A DNA stretch of 28,352 bases from Pyrinomonadaceae bacterium. Its GTDB lineage: Bacteria > Acidobacteriota > Blastocatellia > Pyrinomonadales > Pyrinomonadaceae. Under the pieces are notes generated by a model. That model ran no database searches and was not told the origin of the DNA. It saw nothing but the letters and a program-made list of their open reading frames with translations. This document shows, piece after piece, positions 15,928-24,252 of this stretch (the stretch's first letter is position 1; each line of letters begins with the position of its first letter). The stretch is taken from assembly GCA_026786155.1 (NCBI GenBank), contig JAJAYR010000099.1, forward strand, positions 1 to 28,352. Direction: 5' to 3'. The position numbers were made by a program, and so were the translations under genes.

Positions 15928-16656
15928 ATGCTCGATTTAAAAGAAAAAGCGTCGAATTTCCATCGTTCTTTCCGTGAACTCGACCGCGTGGCGATGCTCG
16001 GCGCGGCGACGGCGATTGTGCCGATTGTCAACAGCACGCTGCTGCTCGTTTTCGCGCCGACGGCGGGCGATTGGCTGCGCGAAAATTGGCAAATCGGAAT
16101 GTTGATTTATGTTTTGGCGGCGTGGCTGGCGTGCGGTTTTGCGCTGCTTCCGACCAATGTCATCGGAATTTTATGCGGCTGGGCGTTCGGATTTCCGCTC
16201 GGAATTTGTCTGCATATGGCGGCGATTGTCGGCGCGGCTCTGATTTCTTCTTACGTTTTGTCGCCGCTCGTCGGCAAAGATTTTCAAAACTTTCTCGCGC
16301 ATCACGAAAAAGCAAAAGTTCTGCACCAATCGCTTCTTAACCAAAATTTGAGACGCACGACGCTCGTTATAACTTTGCTCAGATTCTCGCCCGCGATGCC
16401 GTTTTCCACCACCAACTTGCTGATGACGGCGGCGCGTGTTCCGCTTTCGGCGTTTTTAATCGGAACTTTTGTCGGAATGCTGCCGCGTTCGGCGGCGGTC
16501 GTCTTTTTCGGCGCGGGGCTTTCCGAACTGAATTTAAGCGAGCCGTTTAATTTCTGGACATTCGGCTTCGGTTTCGCCGCGACGCTCGTTTCAGTCGTCG
16601 TCATTTCATATTTCAGCAAACAGGCACTCGCCAAAATGACTTCGGAAACCGCTTAA
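15928..16656 (+). CDS. VTT-domain (TVP38/TMEM64/DedA-like) membrane protein
   Basis: A 242-residue integral membrane protein with about five or six hydrophobic segments. It carries the VTT core: GWAFGFPLGICLHMAAIVGA followed by a re-entrant region and LLRFSPAMPFSTTNLLMTAARV (about residues 149-170) with FLIGTFVGMLPRSAAVVFFG. Proteins of this superfamily move phospholipids or related lipids between membrane leaflets. The gene follows cinA closely. Its stop codon shares bases with the stop of the convergent dehydratase gene (TTAA at 16653-16656). Confidence 0.88.
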   Translation: MLDLKEKASNFHRSFRELDRVAMLGAATAIVPIVNSTLLLVFAPTAGDWLRENWQIGMLIYVLAAWLACGFALLPTNVIGILCGWAFGFPLGICLHMAAIVGAALISSYVLSPLVGKDFQNFLAHHEKAKVLHQSLLNQNLRRTTLVITLLRFSPAMPFSTTNLLMTAARVPLSAFLIGTFVGMLPRSAAVVFFGAGLSELNLSEPFNFWTFGFGFAATLVSVVVISYFSKQALAKMTSETA

Positions 16657-17564
16657 CCAATCAAAATACGGCGATAAATTTCCGCGTCAACATTGCCGCC
16701 GCTGACGACGAGACAGACTTTTTTGTCTTTAAACTTGTCCGAATTTTCCAAAATCGCGCCGAGCGACAACGCGCCCGTCGGCTCGCATTTCAAATTCGCC
16801 AGCGCGAATAAAATGCGCGTCGCTTCGACGATTCGTTTGTCGGAGACTTCGATGATTTCCGCCACGCCCGATTTGATGATTTCCCAGTTGTGTTTGCCGA
16901 GTGAGACGGTTCGCGCACCGTCGGCGATGGTCGTCGGTTCGGTTTCGTTGGCGATAATTTTTCCGGCTCGCAGCGAACGCGCCGCGTCGTTTCCCAAAAG
17001 CGGTTCCGCGCCGATCAGTTCGGCTCGATGACCGCTGCGGCATAAACCTTTAGAAATTCCCGAAATCAAACCGCCGCCGCCGATTGGCGAAATCACGACA
17101 TCAAAATCTCGGTTGGAAATTTCATCGCCGAGCGTTGAATTTCCTTCGATGACGAACAAATCATCGTAAGCCGAAGCGACATAAACATCCGATATTTGTT
17201 CCGCCAACTGCGAAACCCGCGTCCCGCGCCCGATAATTTTCGTATCAATTAAATCAACCGTCGCGCCATAATTTTTGACCGCTTCGATTTTCACTTTCGC
17301 CGAATTTTCCGGCATTACGACCGTGCATTTTTTATTTAATAATTGACAAGCGTAAGCCAGAGCCTGACCGAAATTGCCGGACGAAGCTGTCAAAATCGCG
17401 TCGTTTCCGACGTGAACAGCCAGATTATAAGCCGCGCGAAATTTAAAACTTCCGGTGTGCTGGAAGGTTTCCGACGCGATGGTTAAATCCAGATTTGTAA
17501 AAGTTTTCAGTTTCTCCGATTCGATAAAAACAGTCGGGCGAATTGCGTCTAATAAAGATTTCAT
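16653..17564 (-). CDS. PLP-dependent threonine/serine dehydratase-like enzyme
   Basis: A 303-residue fold-type II PLP enzyme. The PLP lysine is K41 in HTGSFKFRAA, with the phosphate-binding SSGNFGQALAYA (about 74-85) and the glycine loop SPIGGGGLISGIS (about 155-167). These are the motifs of catabolic threonine/serine dehydratases and serine racemases, which release ammonia and a 2-oxoacid. No C-terminal ACT domain is present, so it should not be feedback inhibited like IlvA. The ATG at 17564 is chosen because an upstream in-frame start (17600) would nearly reach the divergent kinase gene and adds unconserved residues. The substrate among Ser, Thr and hydroxyaspartate cannot be fixed. Confidence 0.9.
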   Translation of the reverse strand: MKSLLDAIRPTVFIESEKLKTFTNLDLTIASETFQHTGSFKFRAAYNLAVHVGNDAILTASSGNFGQALAYACQLLNKKCTVVMPENSAKVKIEAVKNYGATVDLIDTKIIGRGTRVSQLAEQISDVYVASAYDDLFVIEGNSTLGDEISNRDFDVVISPIGGGGLISGISKGLCRSGHRAELIGAEPLLGNDAARSLRAGKIIANETEPTTIADGARTVSLGKHNWEIIKSGVAEIIEVSDKRIVEATRILFALANLKCEPTGALSLGAILENSDKFKDKKVCLVVSGGNVDAEIYRRILIG

Positions 17565-17605
17565 TTGTTTAGAATCCGTCAGACGAGCCAGACTCGTCAA
17601 GACGA

Positions 17606-18532
17606 ATGAATAAAAATTTGAAAGCCGAATTGCCGGAAAAGTTCGCGCGAAATGCTTTGGGTTTATGCGGCGCAGCGGGCGAGCGTTGGCTGAATGATTT
17701 GCCGCACATTATCGAAGAAATTTCGGAAAATTGGCAAATCGAAGCAGCAAAACCTTTTGCAAATTTGTCGTATAATTTTGTCGTGCCGTGCGTTTGTAGT
17801 AATGGCGGCAAAGCAGTTTTGAAAATTGCTTTGCCGCTCAATAATCCTGAAATCTTCAACGAAGCGAAACTTTTGCAAACGGCGGATGGCAACGGCGCGG
17901 TCAAACTTTTGAAGTTTGACGAAAGCCGCCGCGCGATACTTTTAGAGCGTTTAACGCCGGGCGCGAATTTGAAGGAAAATTTTCGCGGTGACGAATCAAA
18001 AGCCGTCGAAGCGGCGATAAAAGTTTTGCACGGTCTGCCGAAAAATCCGCCGCAACATTTAGAGTTTCGACGGCTTGAAGAATGGTTCGATAATTTTTTT
18101 GTGAAGGCAAACGGCACAAAGTTTCCGTGCGAATTTCAAAACAAGGCACACGGATATTATGAAGAACTGAGTTCCGCGACCAATCAAAAAATTCTGCTTC
18201 ACGGCGATTTGCATCACGAAAACATCTTGTTGGCGACGCGCGAAGAGTTTTTGGCGCTTGACCCGAAAGGCATCATCGGCGAAATCGGTTATGAAATCGC
18301 CGTTTTTCTCAACAATCATCTGTGGTGGTTGGCGTCCGAACTGAATTTGCAAAAAAAATCAGACGATGCCGTCCGGCAGTTTTCCGAAGCCTTCGCCGTC
18401 GAGCCGCCGGATTTAAACAAATGGGCTTTCGCCCAGATGGTTTTGTCGGCGTGGTGGACGTTTGAAGAAAACGGCGAAAACTGGCAAACCGATTTGGCGT
18501 TGGCGACAATCTGGGAAGCGAACGCTGATTAG
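17606..18532 (+). CDS. APH(6)/hydroxyurea-type aminoglycoside phosphotransferase family protein
   Basis: A 308-residue protein-kinase-like phosphotransferase. It matches the PF04655 group, which includes streptomycin 6-phosphotransferases: an N-terminal helical segment with GERWLNDLPHIIEE, the nucleotide-lysine strand GGKAVLKIALP (about 67-77), ILLERLTPGANL, the Brenner-type catalytic motif ILLHGDLHHENIL (about 196-208, catalytic Asp in HGD) and the metal-binding LALDPKGIIGE. Homologues in environmental bacteria often have unknown natural substrates, so resistance cannot be assumed. It is divergent from the dehydratase with only 41 bases between start codons. Confidence 0.85.
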   Translation: MNKNLKAELPEKFARNALGLCGAAGERWLNDLPHIIEEISENWQIEAAKPFANLSYNFVVPCVCSNGGKAVLKIALPLNNPEIFNEAKLLQTADGNGAVKLLKFDESRRAILLERLTPGANLKENFRGDESKAVEAAIKVLHGLPKNPPQHLEFRRLEEWFDNFFVKANGTKFPCEFQNKAHGYYEELSSATNQKILLHGDLHHENILLATREEFLALDPKGIIGEIGYEIAVFLNNHLWWLASELNLQKKSDDAVRQFSEAFAVEPPDLNKWAFAQMVLSAWWTFEENGENWQTDLALATIWEANAD

Positions 18533-18549
18533 CCGGATAAATCGAAAAC

Positions 18550-19074
18550 CTATTTCCTTTTGTAACGGTGCGTATTTCTGACAAAAAAATCGGCGGTGTT
18601 TTCATAACGCACTTCCTTGGTTACTGAAAATTCGTTTTCTCCGATAACCATCGTTTCGCGCAAATCGGCGTTGCGGTCATTGTCTTTCCATTTGGCTTCA
18701 TAAACAATCGTGCGCGTTTTCGCCTTTTTATCGAAAAGGTTTTTCGTAATCGTCCACTTCATTTTTTCTTCGACAATCTGCCGTCCGTCCGGCGACAGCG
18801 CAAACGCGCCCGCGCTTTTAATTTCTTTGCCGTTTGGTTCGACATAAACGATTTGCTGCGAAACCTTTCCGTCTTTAAACGTATTTATCGAGCGAAGTTT
18901 GAGCCGTGTTTTCGATTTGTCGTTTTGATAATCGAGATATTCGAGTTCGCCGTCCCAATTGCCCGCCAGATTTTTCAGTTGCTTGTTTTTGACCGTAACC
19001 TGCGCGGAAACGCCCGAAAACAGCAACCCGATTGACAACAGAACGGCGGCGAAAAGAATCGTATTTTTAATCAT
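18550..19074 (-). CDS. Exported protein of unknown function
   Basis: A 174-residue protein starting MIKNTILFAAVLLSIGLLFS with a clear signal peptide cut after SGVSAQ near residue 25. The mature part begins with LKNLAGNWDGELEYLDY and is made mostly of alternating beta-type stretches, suggesting a lipocalin or DUF1579-like barrel, but I cannot name a family. The start at 19074 is favoured over an upstream one at 19134, because the latter puts an arginine-rich stretch before the signal peptide, and because AGGAG lies 13 bases ahead of the chosen ATG. It is convergent with the kinase gene. Confidence 0.78.
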   Translation of the reverse strand: MIKNTILFAAVLLSIGLLFSGVSAQVTVKNKQLKNLAGNWDGELEYLDYQNDKSKTRLKLRSINTFKDGKVSQQIVYVEPNGKEIKSAGAFALSPDGRQIVEEKMKWTITKNLFDKKAKTRTIVYEAKWKDNDRNADLRETMVIGENEFSVTKEVRYENTADFFVRNTHRYKRK

Positions 19075-19181
19075 TATTGTAAATTTTCTCCTGAATCTAA
19101 TCAAAAAACACCGCCGCAACGGTTTGTGTGACAAGATTTTGCAAAAACGCGGCGAATTATGCGAACATTTAAAATAAAATT

Positions 19182-20777
19182 ATGGAAAATGCACAATTCG
19201 GAATGGTCGGACTTGGAACGATGGGCAGAAATTTTTTGCTGAACGTCGCGGAACACGATTTTACTTGCGTCGGTTACGATTTGGACGCGGAAAAAAGAAA
19301 TTTGCTGCACGAAGAAGGCGCGGGAATGCCGGTTGATTCGGCGGGAAGCGTCGCGGAATTTGTCGGGAAACTGCAAAAACCACGCAACATTATGCTGCTC
19401 GTTCCGGCGGGCAAAATCGTTGACGCGGTGATTAACGATTTGCTTCCTTTTTTAGAAAAAGACGATTTGATAATTGACGGCGGCAACTCGCATTTCACCG
19501 ACACGGAAATCCGCGAAAAATTTTTAACCGAAAAGGGAATCGAATTTATGGGTGTCGGCGTGTCCGGCGGCGAAGAAGGAGCGCGGCACGGCGCGAGCAT
19601 TATGCCCGGCGGACGGCGCGAATTTTACAATCGAATCGAGCCGATTCTGCAAGCTGCTAGCGCGAAAGTCGGCGGCGAGCCGTGCGTCGCGTATATGGGA
19701 AATAGTTCAGCGGGGCATTTCGTCAAGATGGTTCACAACGGCATCGAATACGGCTTGATGCAGATTTTGGCGGAAACTTACGATTTTATGTTTCGCGTTT
19801 TGAAGATGAATTACAAGGAAATGTCCGACACTTTCACCAAATGGAACGACACCGAACTGAATTCTTTTCTGGTCGAAATTACGGCGGAAGTTTTGCGAAA
19901 GCGCGATGACGAAACCGGCAAACCGCTCGTCGAAATGATTTTGGACAAAGCGGCGCAGAAGGGAACGGGCAAATGGACTTCGCAGACGGCGATGGATTTC
20001 GGCGTGCCGATTCCGACGATTGACTCCGCCGTTTCGATGCGCCAGATTTCCGCTCAAAAGGCAGTGCGCGTCCTCGTCGCCGAAAAATACGGCTGCACGA
20101 TGCCGTTCGTCAACGCCGAACTGCCCGCCGACGGCGACCGCGTGGCGAGCGTTCACGCTTCGGAACAAAAAGCGACCCGCGCCGAATCGGAAATCGAAAC
20201 CGCCGTCAGCGAACAACACAAAGACGACATCGGCGAAATTTCCGCCAAAACGGTTGAAAACCCGTCCGACGAACAGCGCAACACCGACATCCGCGAATCG
20301 AACGAGTATCCGCGTTTAAGCGAAGAATTAAAAAACGCGCTCTTGAGTTCGTTCATCATCACTTACGCGCAGGGAATGTCGCTGCTGAAAACCGTCTCGA
20401 CCGAAAAAAATTACGGCTTAAATTTATCCGACATCGCTAAAATCTGGCGCGGCGGCTGCATCATTCGCTCCACGCTTTTGGAAGAAATGCGTCAGGCGTT
20501 CGACAATAATCCGAATTTGCCGAATTTGATGCTCGACGACAAATTCGCCGAAATCCTCAACAAAAACTGCGACGACTGGCGCAGCGTCAACGAAAAAATG
20601 ATGGACAGCCGCATCCCGGCGCTCTGCCTGTCGTCGGCTCTGGCATATTTCGACGCTTTCCGTTCGGAACGCCTGCCCGCCAATTTGATTCAGGCGCAGC
20701 GCGACTTTTTCGGGGCGCATACTTATCAGCGAATTGATAAGGAAGGCTCGTTCCATATGGAAGATTGGAACAAATGA
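19182..20777 (+). CDS. gnd: 6-phosphogluconate dehydrogenase, decarboxylating, with insertion
   Basis: A 531-residue enzyme of the oxidative pentose phosphate pathway that converts 6-phosphogluconate to ribulose 5-phosphate and CO2. Motifs are GLGTMGRNFLLNV (10-22), VGVSGGEEGARHGASIMPGG (125-144) and the catalytic KMVHNGIEYG with K182, N186 and E189. The all-helical C-terminal domain resumes at SSFIITYAQGMSLL (389-402) and GGCIIRSTLLEE. It exceeds the usual 470 residues by about 60, mostly a charged insert at about 316-378. The cofactor loop reads GYDLD (31-35), where NADP-linked enzymes such as E. coli Gnd have NRS; the acidic residues suggest NAD preference. No zwf or other pathway gene is adjacent. 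Confidence 0.93.
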   Translation: MENAQFGMVGLGTMGRNFLLNVAEHDFTCVGYDLDAEKRNLLHEEGAGMPVDSAGSVAEFVGKLQKPRNIMLLVPAGKIVDAVINDLLPFLEKDDLIIDGGNSHFTDTEIREKFLTEKGIEFMGVGVSGGEEGARHGASIMPGGRREFYNRIEPILQAASAKVGGEPCVAYMGNSSAGHFVKMVHNGIEYGLMQILAETYDFMFRVLKMNYKEMSDTFTKWNDTELNSFLVEITAEVLRKRDDETGKPLVEMILDKAAQKGTGKWTSQTAMDFGVPIPTIDSAVSMRQISAQKAVRVLVAEKYGCTMPFVNAELPADGDRVASVHASEQKATRAESEIETAVSEQHKDDIGEISAKTVENPSDEQRNTDIRESNEYPRLSEELKNALLSSFIITYAQGMSLLKTVSTEKNYGLNLSDIAKIWRGGCIIRSTLLEEMRQAFDNNPNLPNLMLDDKFAEILNKNCDDWRSVNEKMMDSRIPALCLSSALAYFDAFRSERLPANLIQAQRDFFGAHTYQRIDKEGSFHMEDWNK

Positions 20778-20858
20778 TTTATTGAATGTGTGTTATATTT
20801 TGAACGGTTTTAACTTCCAATCATTAAAAATTTTTCAAGAGATTAATTAGGAATAATA

Positions 20859-22043
20859 ATGGCTGTTGCTGGAAATGAGGCTCTGATTAATCCCCAAATT
20901 CTCGCGTGGGCGCGTGAATCAGCAGGATTTTATCTTGAGGAAGCAGCAAAAAAAATTACTATTGAGCCTGACAAATTGCGAAGTTGTGAAGTAGGAAATG
21001 ACCGTCTTACTATTTCACAACTCCGTAAGCTTTGTAATGTGTATAAACGCCCTTTAGCTTTCTTTTACCTGCCAACTCCGCCACCGCGAGAAAATCTTCC
21101 TAAGGATTTTCGACGACTGCCGGAAGATGAAGGAAAAAAACTTTCGCCCAATCTTCGCCTTGAAATTAGAAAGGCAAAGTATCGAAGAGAAATAGCTTTA
21201 GACTTGTTCAAAGAACTTGAAATAGACATTCCTAAATTTAGAGCAAAAGCTACTTTGTCCGATGAGGTTTATGACGTAGGAAAACTTATTCGCAGGCTTT
21301 TGAAGGTCAGCTTTGAACAACAGGAGAAAATAAAAAAAGAAAGCCGTTTGAACTTTTGGCGTGAAAAAATTGAGGATTTGGGAACATTAGTCTTTTCAGC
21401 TTCTTTAATTGATTTAAAACTAATGAGAGGTTTTTCAATTGACAAACATCCTCTGCCGATAATTGTTTTAAATTCAAAAGATCATCACAAAGCTCGTATA
21501 TTTACCTTATTTCACGAATTTACTCATCTCCTATTACATTCGGGAGGTATTTGTGATTTAGGAGAGCAAAATAAAATAGAAGTTTTTTGTAATGCAGTTG
21601 CCGGGGAAGCGTTAGTTCCTACGGATTGGTTGCGAGATATTTCTATTGTTCAGCAACATAAAGATAAATCCGAATGGGATGATGAGAAAATTTACAGTTT
21701 AGCGGAACGCTTCGGTGTGAGCAGAGAAGTCGTTCTCCGCAGATTGTTGGCGATAGACAAAACGACAGAGTATTTTTACAAGCAAAAAAGAGAGCAATAT
21801 CAGGCTGAATACAGAATCAAAACTAATCAAGAAAAAGAAGAAAAAAAAACCTTTCGAGTTCCACAACATTACAAAGTTCTTAATCAAACGGGAAGAAAGT
21901 TTGCGAGATTAGTTGTTGAAAGTTATCGCCAAAATAAAATTGGCTTGCTTGATGTGTCGGAATATCTTGGAACAAAACTAAAACACTTACCAAAAATTGA
22001 GCAAACATTAAATCCATCGTATTCGGCGGGAGACAAAAATTGA
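20859..22043 (+). CDS. XRE HTH plus ImmA/IrrE metallopeptidase, antitoxin-like partner of DUF4411
   Basis: A 394-residue protein with an N-terminal XRE-type helix-turn-helix (about residues 10-70, ending YKRPLAFFYLP). A C-terminal COG2856 zinc peptidase domain follows, with HEFTHLLLH (H219, E220, H223) and IEVFCNAVAGEALVP supplying the third ligand E241. Such fusions regulate mobile elements or act as the antitoxin side of toxin-antitoxin pairs. The following DUF4411 PIN gene overlaps its stop, the typical arrangement of this pair. A good ribosome binding site AGGA (20849-20852) precedes the ATG. Codon use is AT-rich (many TTA, AAA, ATT), unlike its neighbours, which suggests horizontal acquisition. 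Confidence 0.9.
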   Translation: MAVAGNEALINPQILAWARESAGFYLEEAAKKITIEPDKLRSCEVGNDRLTISQLRKLCNVYKRPLAFFYLPTPPPRENLPKDFRRLPEDEGKKLSPNLRLEIRKAKYRREIALDLFKELEIDIPKFRAKATLSDEVYDVGKLIRRLLKVSFEQQEKIKKESRLNFWREKIEDLGTLVFSASLIDLKLMRGFSIDKHPLPIIVLNSKDHHKARIFTLFHEFTHLLLHSGGICDLGEQNKIEVFCNAVAGEALVPTDWLRDISIVQQHKDKSEWDDEKIYSLAERFGVSREVVLRRLLAIDKTTEYFYKQKREQYQAEYRIKTNQEKEEKKTFRVPQHYKVLNQTGRKFARLVVESYRQNKIGLLDVSEYLGTKLKHLPKIEQTLNPSYSAGDKN

Positions 22044-22540
22044 CATTTTTGATTGGAACAGAAGAATACGCCATTGATTCGAGTTCTTTAATCGAAGGAT
22101 TGAGAAAAACTTATCCGAAAGAAGTTTTCCCGTCATTATGGAATAAGGTTGGTGAACAAATTGAATTTGGAAAGATTGTTGCTCCCGACGAAGTAAAAAG
22201 GGAATTGGAAGATTTCGTAGTTGATGAACTTGCGAAGTGGTGCAACGGGTTTCCCAATTTCTTCCAACCTGAAGATGCCGATATACAAAATGTGGTTACA
22301 TCAATAATGGCGCACCCCGAACATAGAAAACTTATGAATCTTAAAACACCCAGCAGATATTGTGCTGATATGTGGGTAATTGCCATAGCGAAAGTAAGAA
22401 AGTTAACTGTTATAAATGAAGAACAATTACTAACAAGCGTCAGTCCACATAAAAACAAAATTCCGAATGTTTGTAGAGATTTAGGAGTTCCATATATGAA
22501 TTTTCTGGATTACATAAGAAAACAAAACTGGCAATTCTAA
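22040..22540 (+). CDS. DUF4411 PIN-like toxin
   Basis: A 166-residue protein with the DUF4411 pattern: AIDSSSLIEG near the N-terminus (acidic D13), ELEDFVVDELAKW, the ADMWVIAIAKV segment (acidic Asp) with VINEEQ, and IPNVCRDLGVPYMNFLDYIR at the end. This fits a PIN-type RNase domain with three or four acidic residues. The start is TTG at 22040, which overlaps the previous stop as TTGA and has GGGAG at 22028-22032 at ideal spacing, so the unusual start is well supported. DUF4411 genes are usually paired with XRE-ImmA/IrrE genes as here, forming a type II toxin-antitoxin system. It is equally AT-rich. Confidence 0.88.
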   Translation: MTFLIGTEEYAIDSSSLIEGLRKTYPKEVFPSLWNKVGEQIEFGKIVAPDEVKRELEDFVVDELAKWCNGFPNFFQPEDADIQNVVTSIMAHPEHRKLMNLKTPSRYCADMWVIAIAKVRKLTVINEEQLLTSVSPHKNKIPNVCRDLGVPYMNFLDYIRKQNWQF

Positions 22541-22560
22541 AACTAAAATTACCAGTTTTG
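22523..22560 (+). terminator. Terminator-like hairpin at the end of the DUF4411 cassette
   Basis: CAAAACTGGCAATT (22523-22536) pairs with AATTACCAGTTTTG (22547-22560) apart from one G-T or mismatch position, leaving a 10-base loop. It overlaps the DUF4411 stop codon. A T-run (22572-22579) follows only about 11 bases later, so it is an imperfect intrinsic terminator. It sits between convergent genes, where a bidirectional terminator is expected. Confidence 0.5.
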
Positions 22561-22620
22561 AAGAAATATAGAATTTTTTTTGAATAGCAATGCAGATAGC
22601 TTTCCACTCTTTTCATAAAA

Positions 22621-23598
22621 TCACCAGCCCAAAATATAAGCGAACATTAAAGGTGCGACGATTGAAGCGTCGGATTCGACGATGAATTTCGGCGTGTCCA
22701 CGGCGAGTTTGCCCCAGGTGATTTTTTCGTTCGGAACTGCGCCCGAATACGAACCGTAGCTCGTCGTCGAATCGGAAATCTGGCAGAAATAACCCCAGAC
22801 GGGAACATTGTCGCGCTGCAAATCCTGATGCAGCATCGGCACGACGCAAATCGGGAAATCGCCCGCGATGCCGCCGCCGATTTGGAAAAATCCGACGGTC
22901 GAATCATTTTGCGCCTCTCGCGTATACCATTCGGCGAGCATCATCATATACTCGATGCCCGTCCGAACCGTGTGGACGTTTTTGATGTCTCCGGTGATAA
23001 CGTGTCCGGCAAACATATTGCCCATCGTCGAATCTTCCCAGCCGGGAACGATTATCGGCAGGTTTTTCTCCATCGCGGCGAACATCCACGAATTTTTCAG
23101 GTCAATCTGATAATACTGTTCCAACGCGCTGGATTTTAATACCTGATACATAAATTCGTGCGGGAAATAGCGTTCTCCGTTTTGGTCGGCTTTCGTCCAA
23201 ACGTCAACCATTGCGGTTTCCAAACGCCGCATCGCTTCCATTTCGGGAATGCAGGTGTCGGTTACGCGGTTCATATGGCGGTCGAGCAGTTCTTGCTCGT
23301 CCTGCGGCGTTAAATCGCGGTAATGCGGAACTCTTTCGTAGAAATCGTGGGCGACGAGGTTGAATAAATCTTCTTCCAAATTCGCGCCCGTGCAGGAAAT
23401 AATCTGCACTTTGTCCTGCCGAATCATCTCCGCCAAAGACAAACCGAGTTCCGCTGAACTCATCGCGCCCGCCAGCGTAATCATCATTTTGCCGCCGTTC
23501 GTCAGATGCGTTTTGTAACCTTCCGCCGCGTCAACCAATGCCGCCGCGTTGAAATGCCGAAAGTGATGTTTAATAAAATTGCTGATTGAATTTTCCAT
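22621..23598 (-). CDS. Deoxyhypusine synthase-family protein (bacterial)
   Basis: A 325-residue NAD-dependent enzyme-like protein of the deoxyhypusine synthase family. Visible motifs are the NAD-binding TLAGAMSSAELG (41-52) and SCTGANLEEDLF (68-79), the IGGGIAGDFPI segment (240-250), and the C-terminal SYSGAVPNEKITWGKLAVD, whose WGK lysine (K297) corresponds to the lysine that carries the aminobutyl group from spermidine. Bacteria lack the eIF5A substrate, so these homologues are thought to act in polyamine metabolism, for example homospermidine formation, though the substrate here is unknown. The gene ends next to the ImmA-DUF4411 cassette, convergent with it, and precedes nothing recognisable as a polyamine pathway. 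Confidence 0.9.
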   Translation of the reverse strand: MENSISNFIKHHFRHFNAAALVDAAEGYKTHLTNGGKMMITLAGAMSSAELGLSLAEMIRQDKVQIISCTGANLEEDLFNLVAHDFYERVPHYRDLTPQDEQELLDRHMNRVTDTCIPEMEAMRRLETAMVDVWTKADQNGERYFPHEFMYQVLKSSALEQYYQIDLKNSWMFAAMEKNLPIIVPGWEDSTMGNMFAGHVITGDIKNVHTVRTGIEYMMMLAEWYTREAQNDSTVGFFQIGGGIAGDFPICVVPMLHQDLQRDNVPVWGYFCQISDSTTSYGSYSGAVPNEKITWGKLAVDTPKFIVESDASIVAPLMFAYILGW

Positions 23599-23637
23599 AA
23601 TGTCTCAATGATACTCGAACTTTTGACCCAAATCATT

Positions 23638-24252
23638 TTAGATTTCCTGATAATCCGCCGGATAATTGACATTGAAAAATATGTCGCTTATTTCATCAGC
23701 AGTTAATTTATCCTGGTAGACAATTCGCGGCGCGATGAGTTCGAGGAAATCGTTGACCGACGCGGAATCATTTTCTCCCATTAAATTTTCCAGCACGGGC
23801 AGACAATACCGGGCGAGATAAGCGGCGCACAACGGCTGTAATCTGCCGTCGGTTTGACGCGGCACGACGGCGATAAATTTGTTTGAAGACAGCGTGATAG
23901 CGGCGAGATTTTCAATCGCTTCGTTCGTTATTAACGGCAAATCAACCGCCAAAATTAGCGCGTATTTCGTTTCGCAACTCTTCAGCGCGGCGTGAATACC
24001 AGCGAGTGCGCCGCGATTTTCGTAAAAATCGAAAATGTGCGGAAAATCATTTGAAAGTCGTTCGATAAAATGAGTTTGAGTTTGATTGAGAACAATTTTA
24101 ACGCGGTTTTCGCAGACAGTTTGAAGCGTTTTAATCGCACGTTCGAGAAAAGTTTCGCCGCCGATTTCCAGAAACGCTTTGTCGGTTTTCATCCGGGAAG
24201 ATTTGCCGCCCGCGAGAACGTAACCGCTGAATTGTTCAGAAAATAGAGCCAT
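23638..24252 (-). CDS. mobA: Molybdenum cofactor guanylyltransferase
   Basis: A 204-residue nucleotidyltransferase that joins GMP to molybdopterin to make the bis-MGD type cofactor. The Rossmann-like start has YVLAGGKSSRMKTDKAF (11-27), with the GGxSxRMGxDK-type loop and LAVDLPLITNEAI. The DGRLQPLCAAY motif and the C-terminal FNVNYPADYQEI (equivalent to NINTPEDL) complete the MobA pattern. It is immediately downstream of fdhD, and its ATG would share one base with the repaired fdhD stop (TAATG). Both genes serve formate dehydrogenase-type molybdenum enzymes. Confidence 0.92.
   Translation of the reverse strand: MALFSEQFSGYVLAGGKSSRMKTDKAFLEIGGETFLERAIKTLQTVCENRVKIVLNQTQTHFIERLSNDFPHIFDFYENRGALAGIHAALKSCETKYALILAVDLPLITNEAIENLAAITLSSNKFIAVVPRQTDGRLQPLCAAYLARYCLPVLENLMGENDSASVNDFLELIAPRIVYQDKLTADEISDIFFNVNYPADYQEI

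Noticed and set aside
16653..17600. Longer start for the dehydratase at 17600 (MTSLARLTDSKQ...)
   Set aside because: The added residues are not family-like, and it would leave only 5 bases to the divergent kinase start; the ATG at 17564 fits better.
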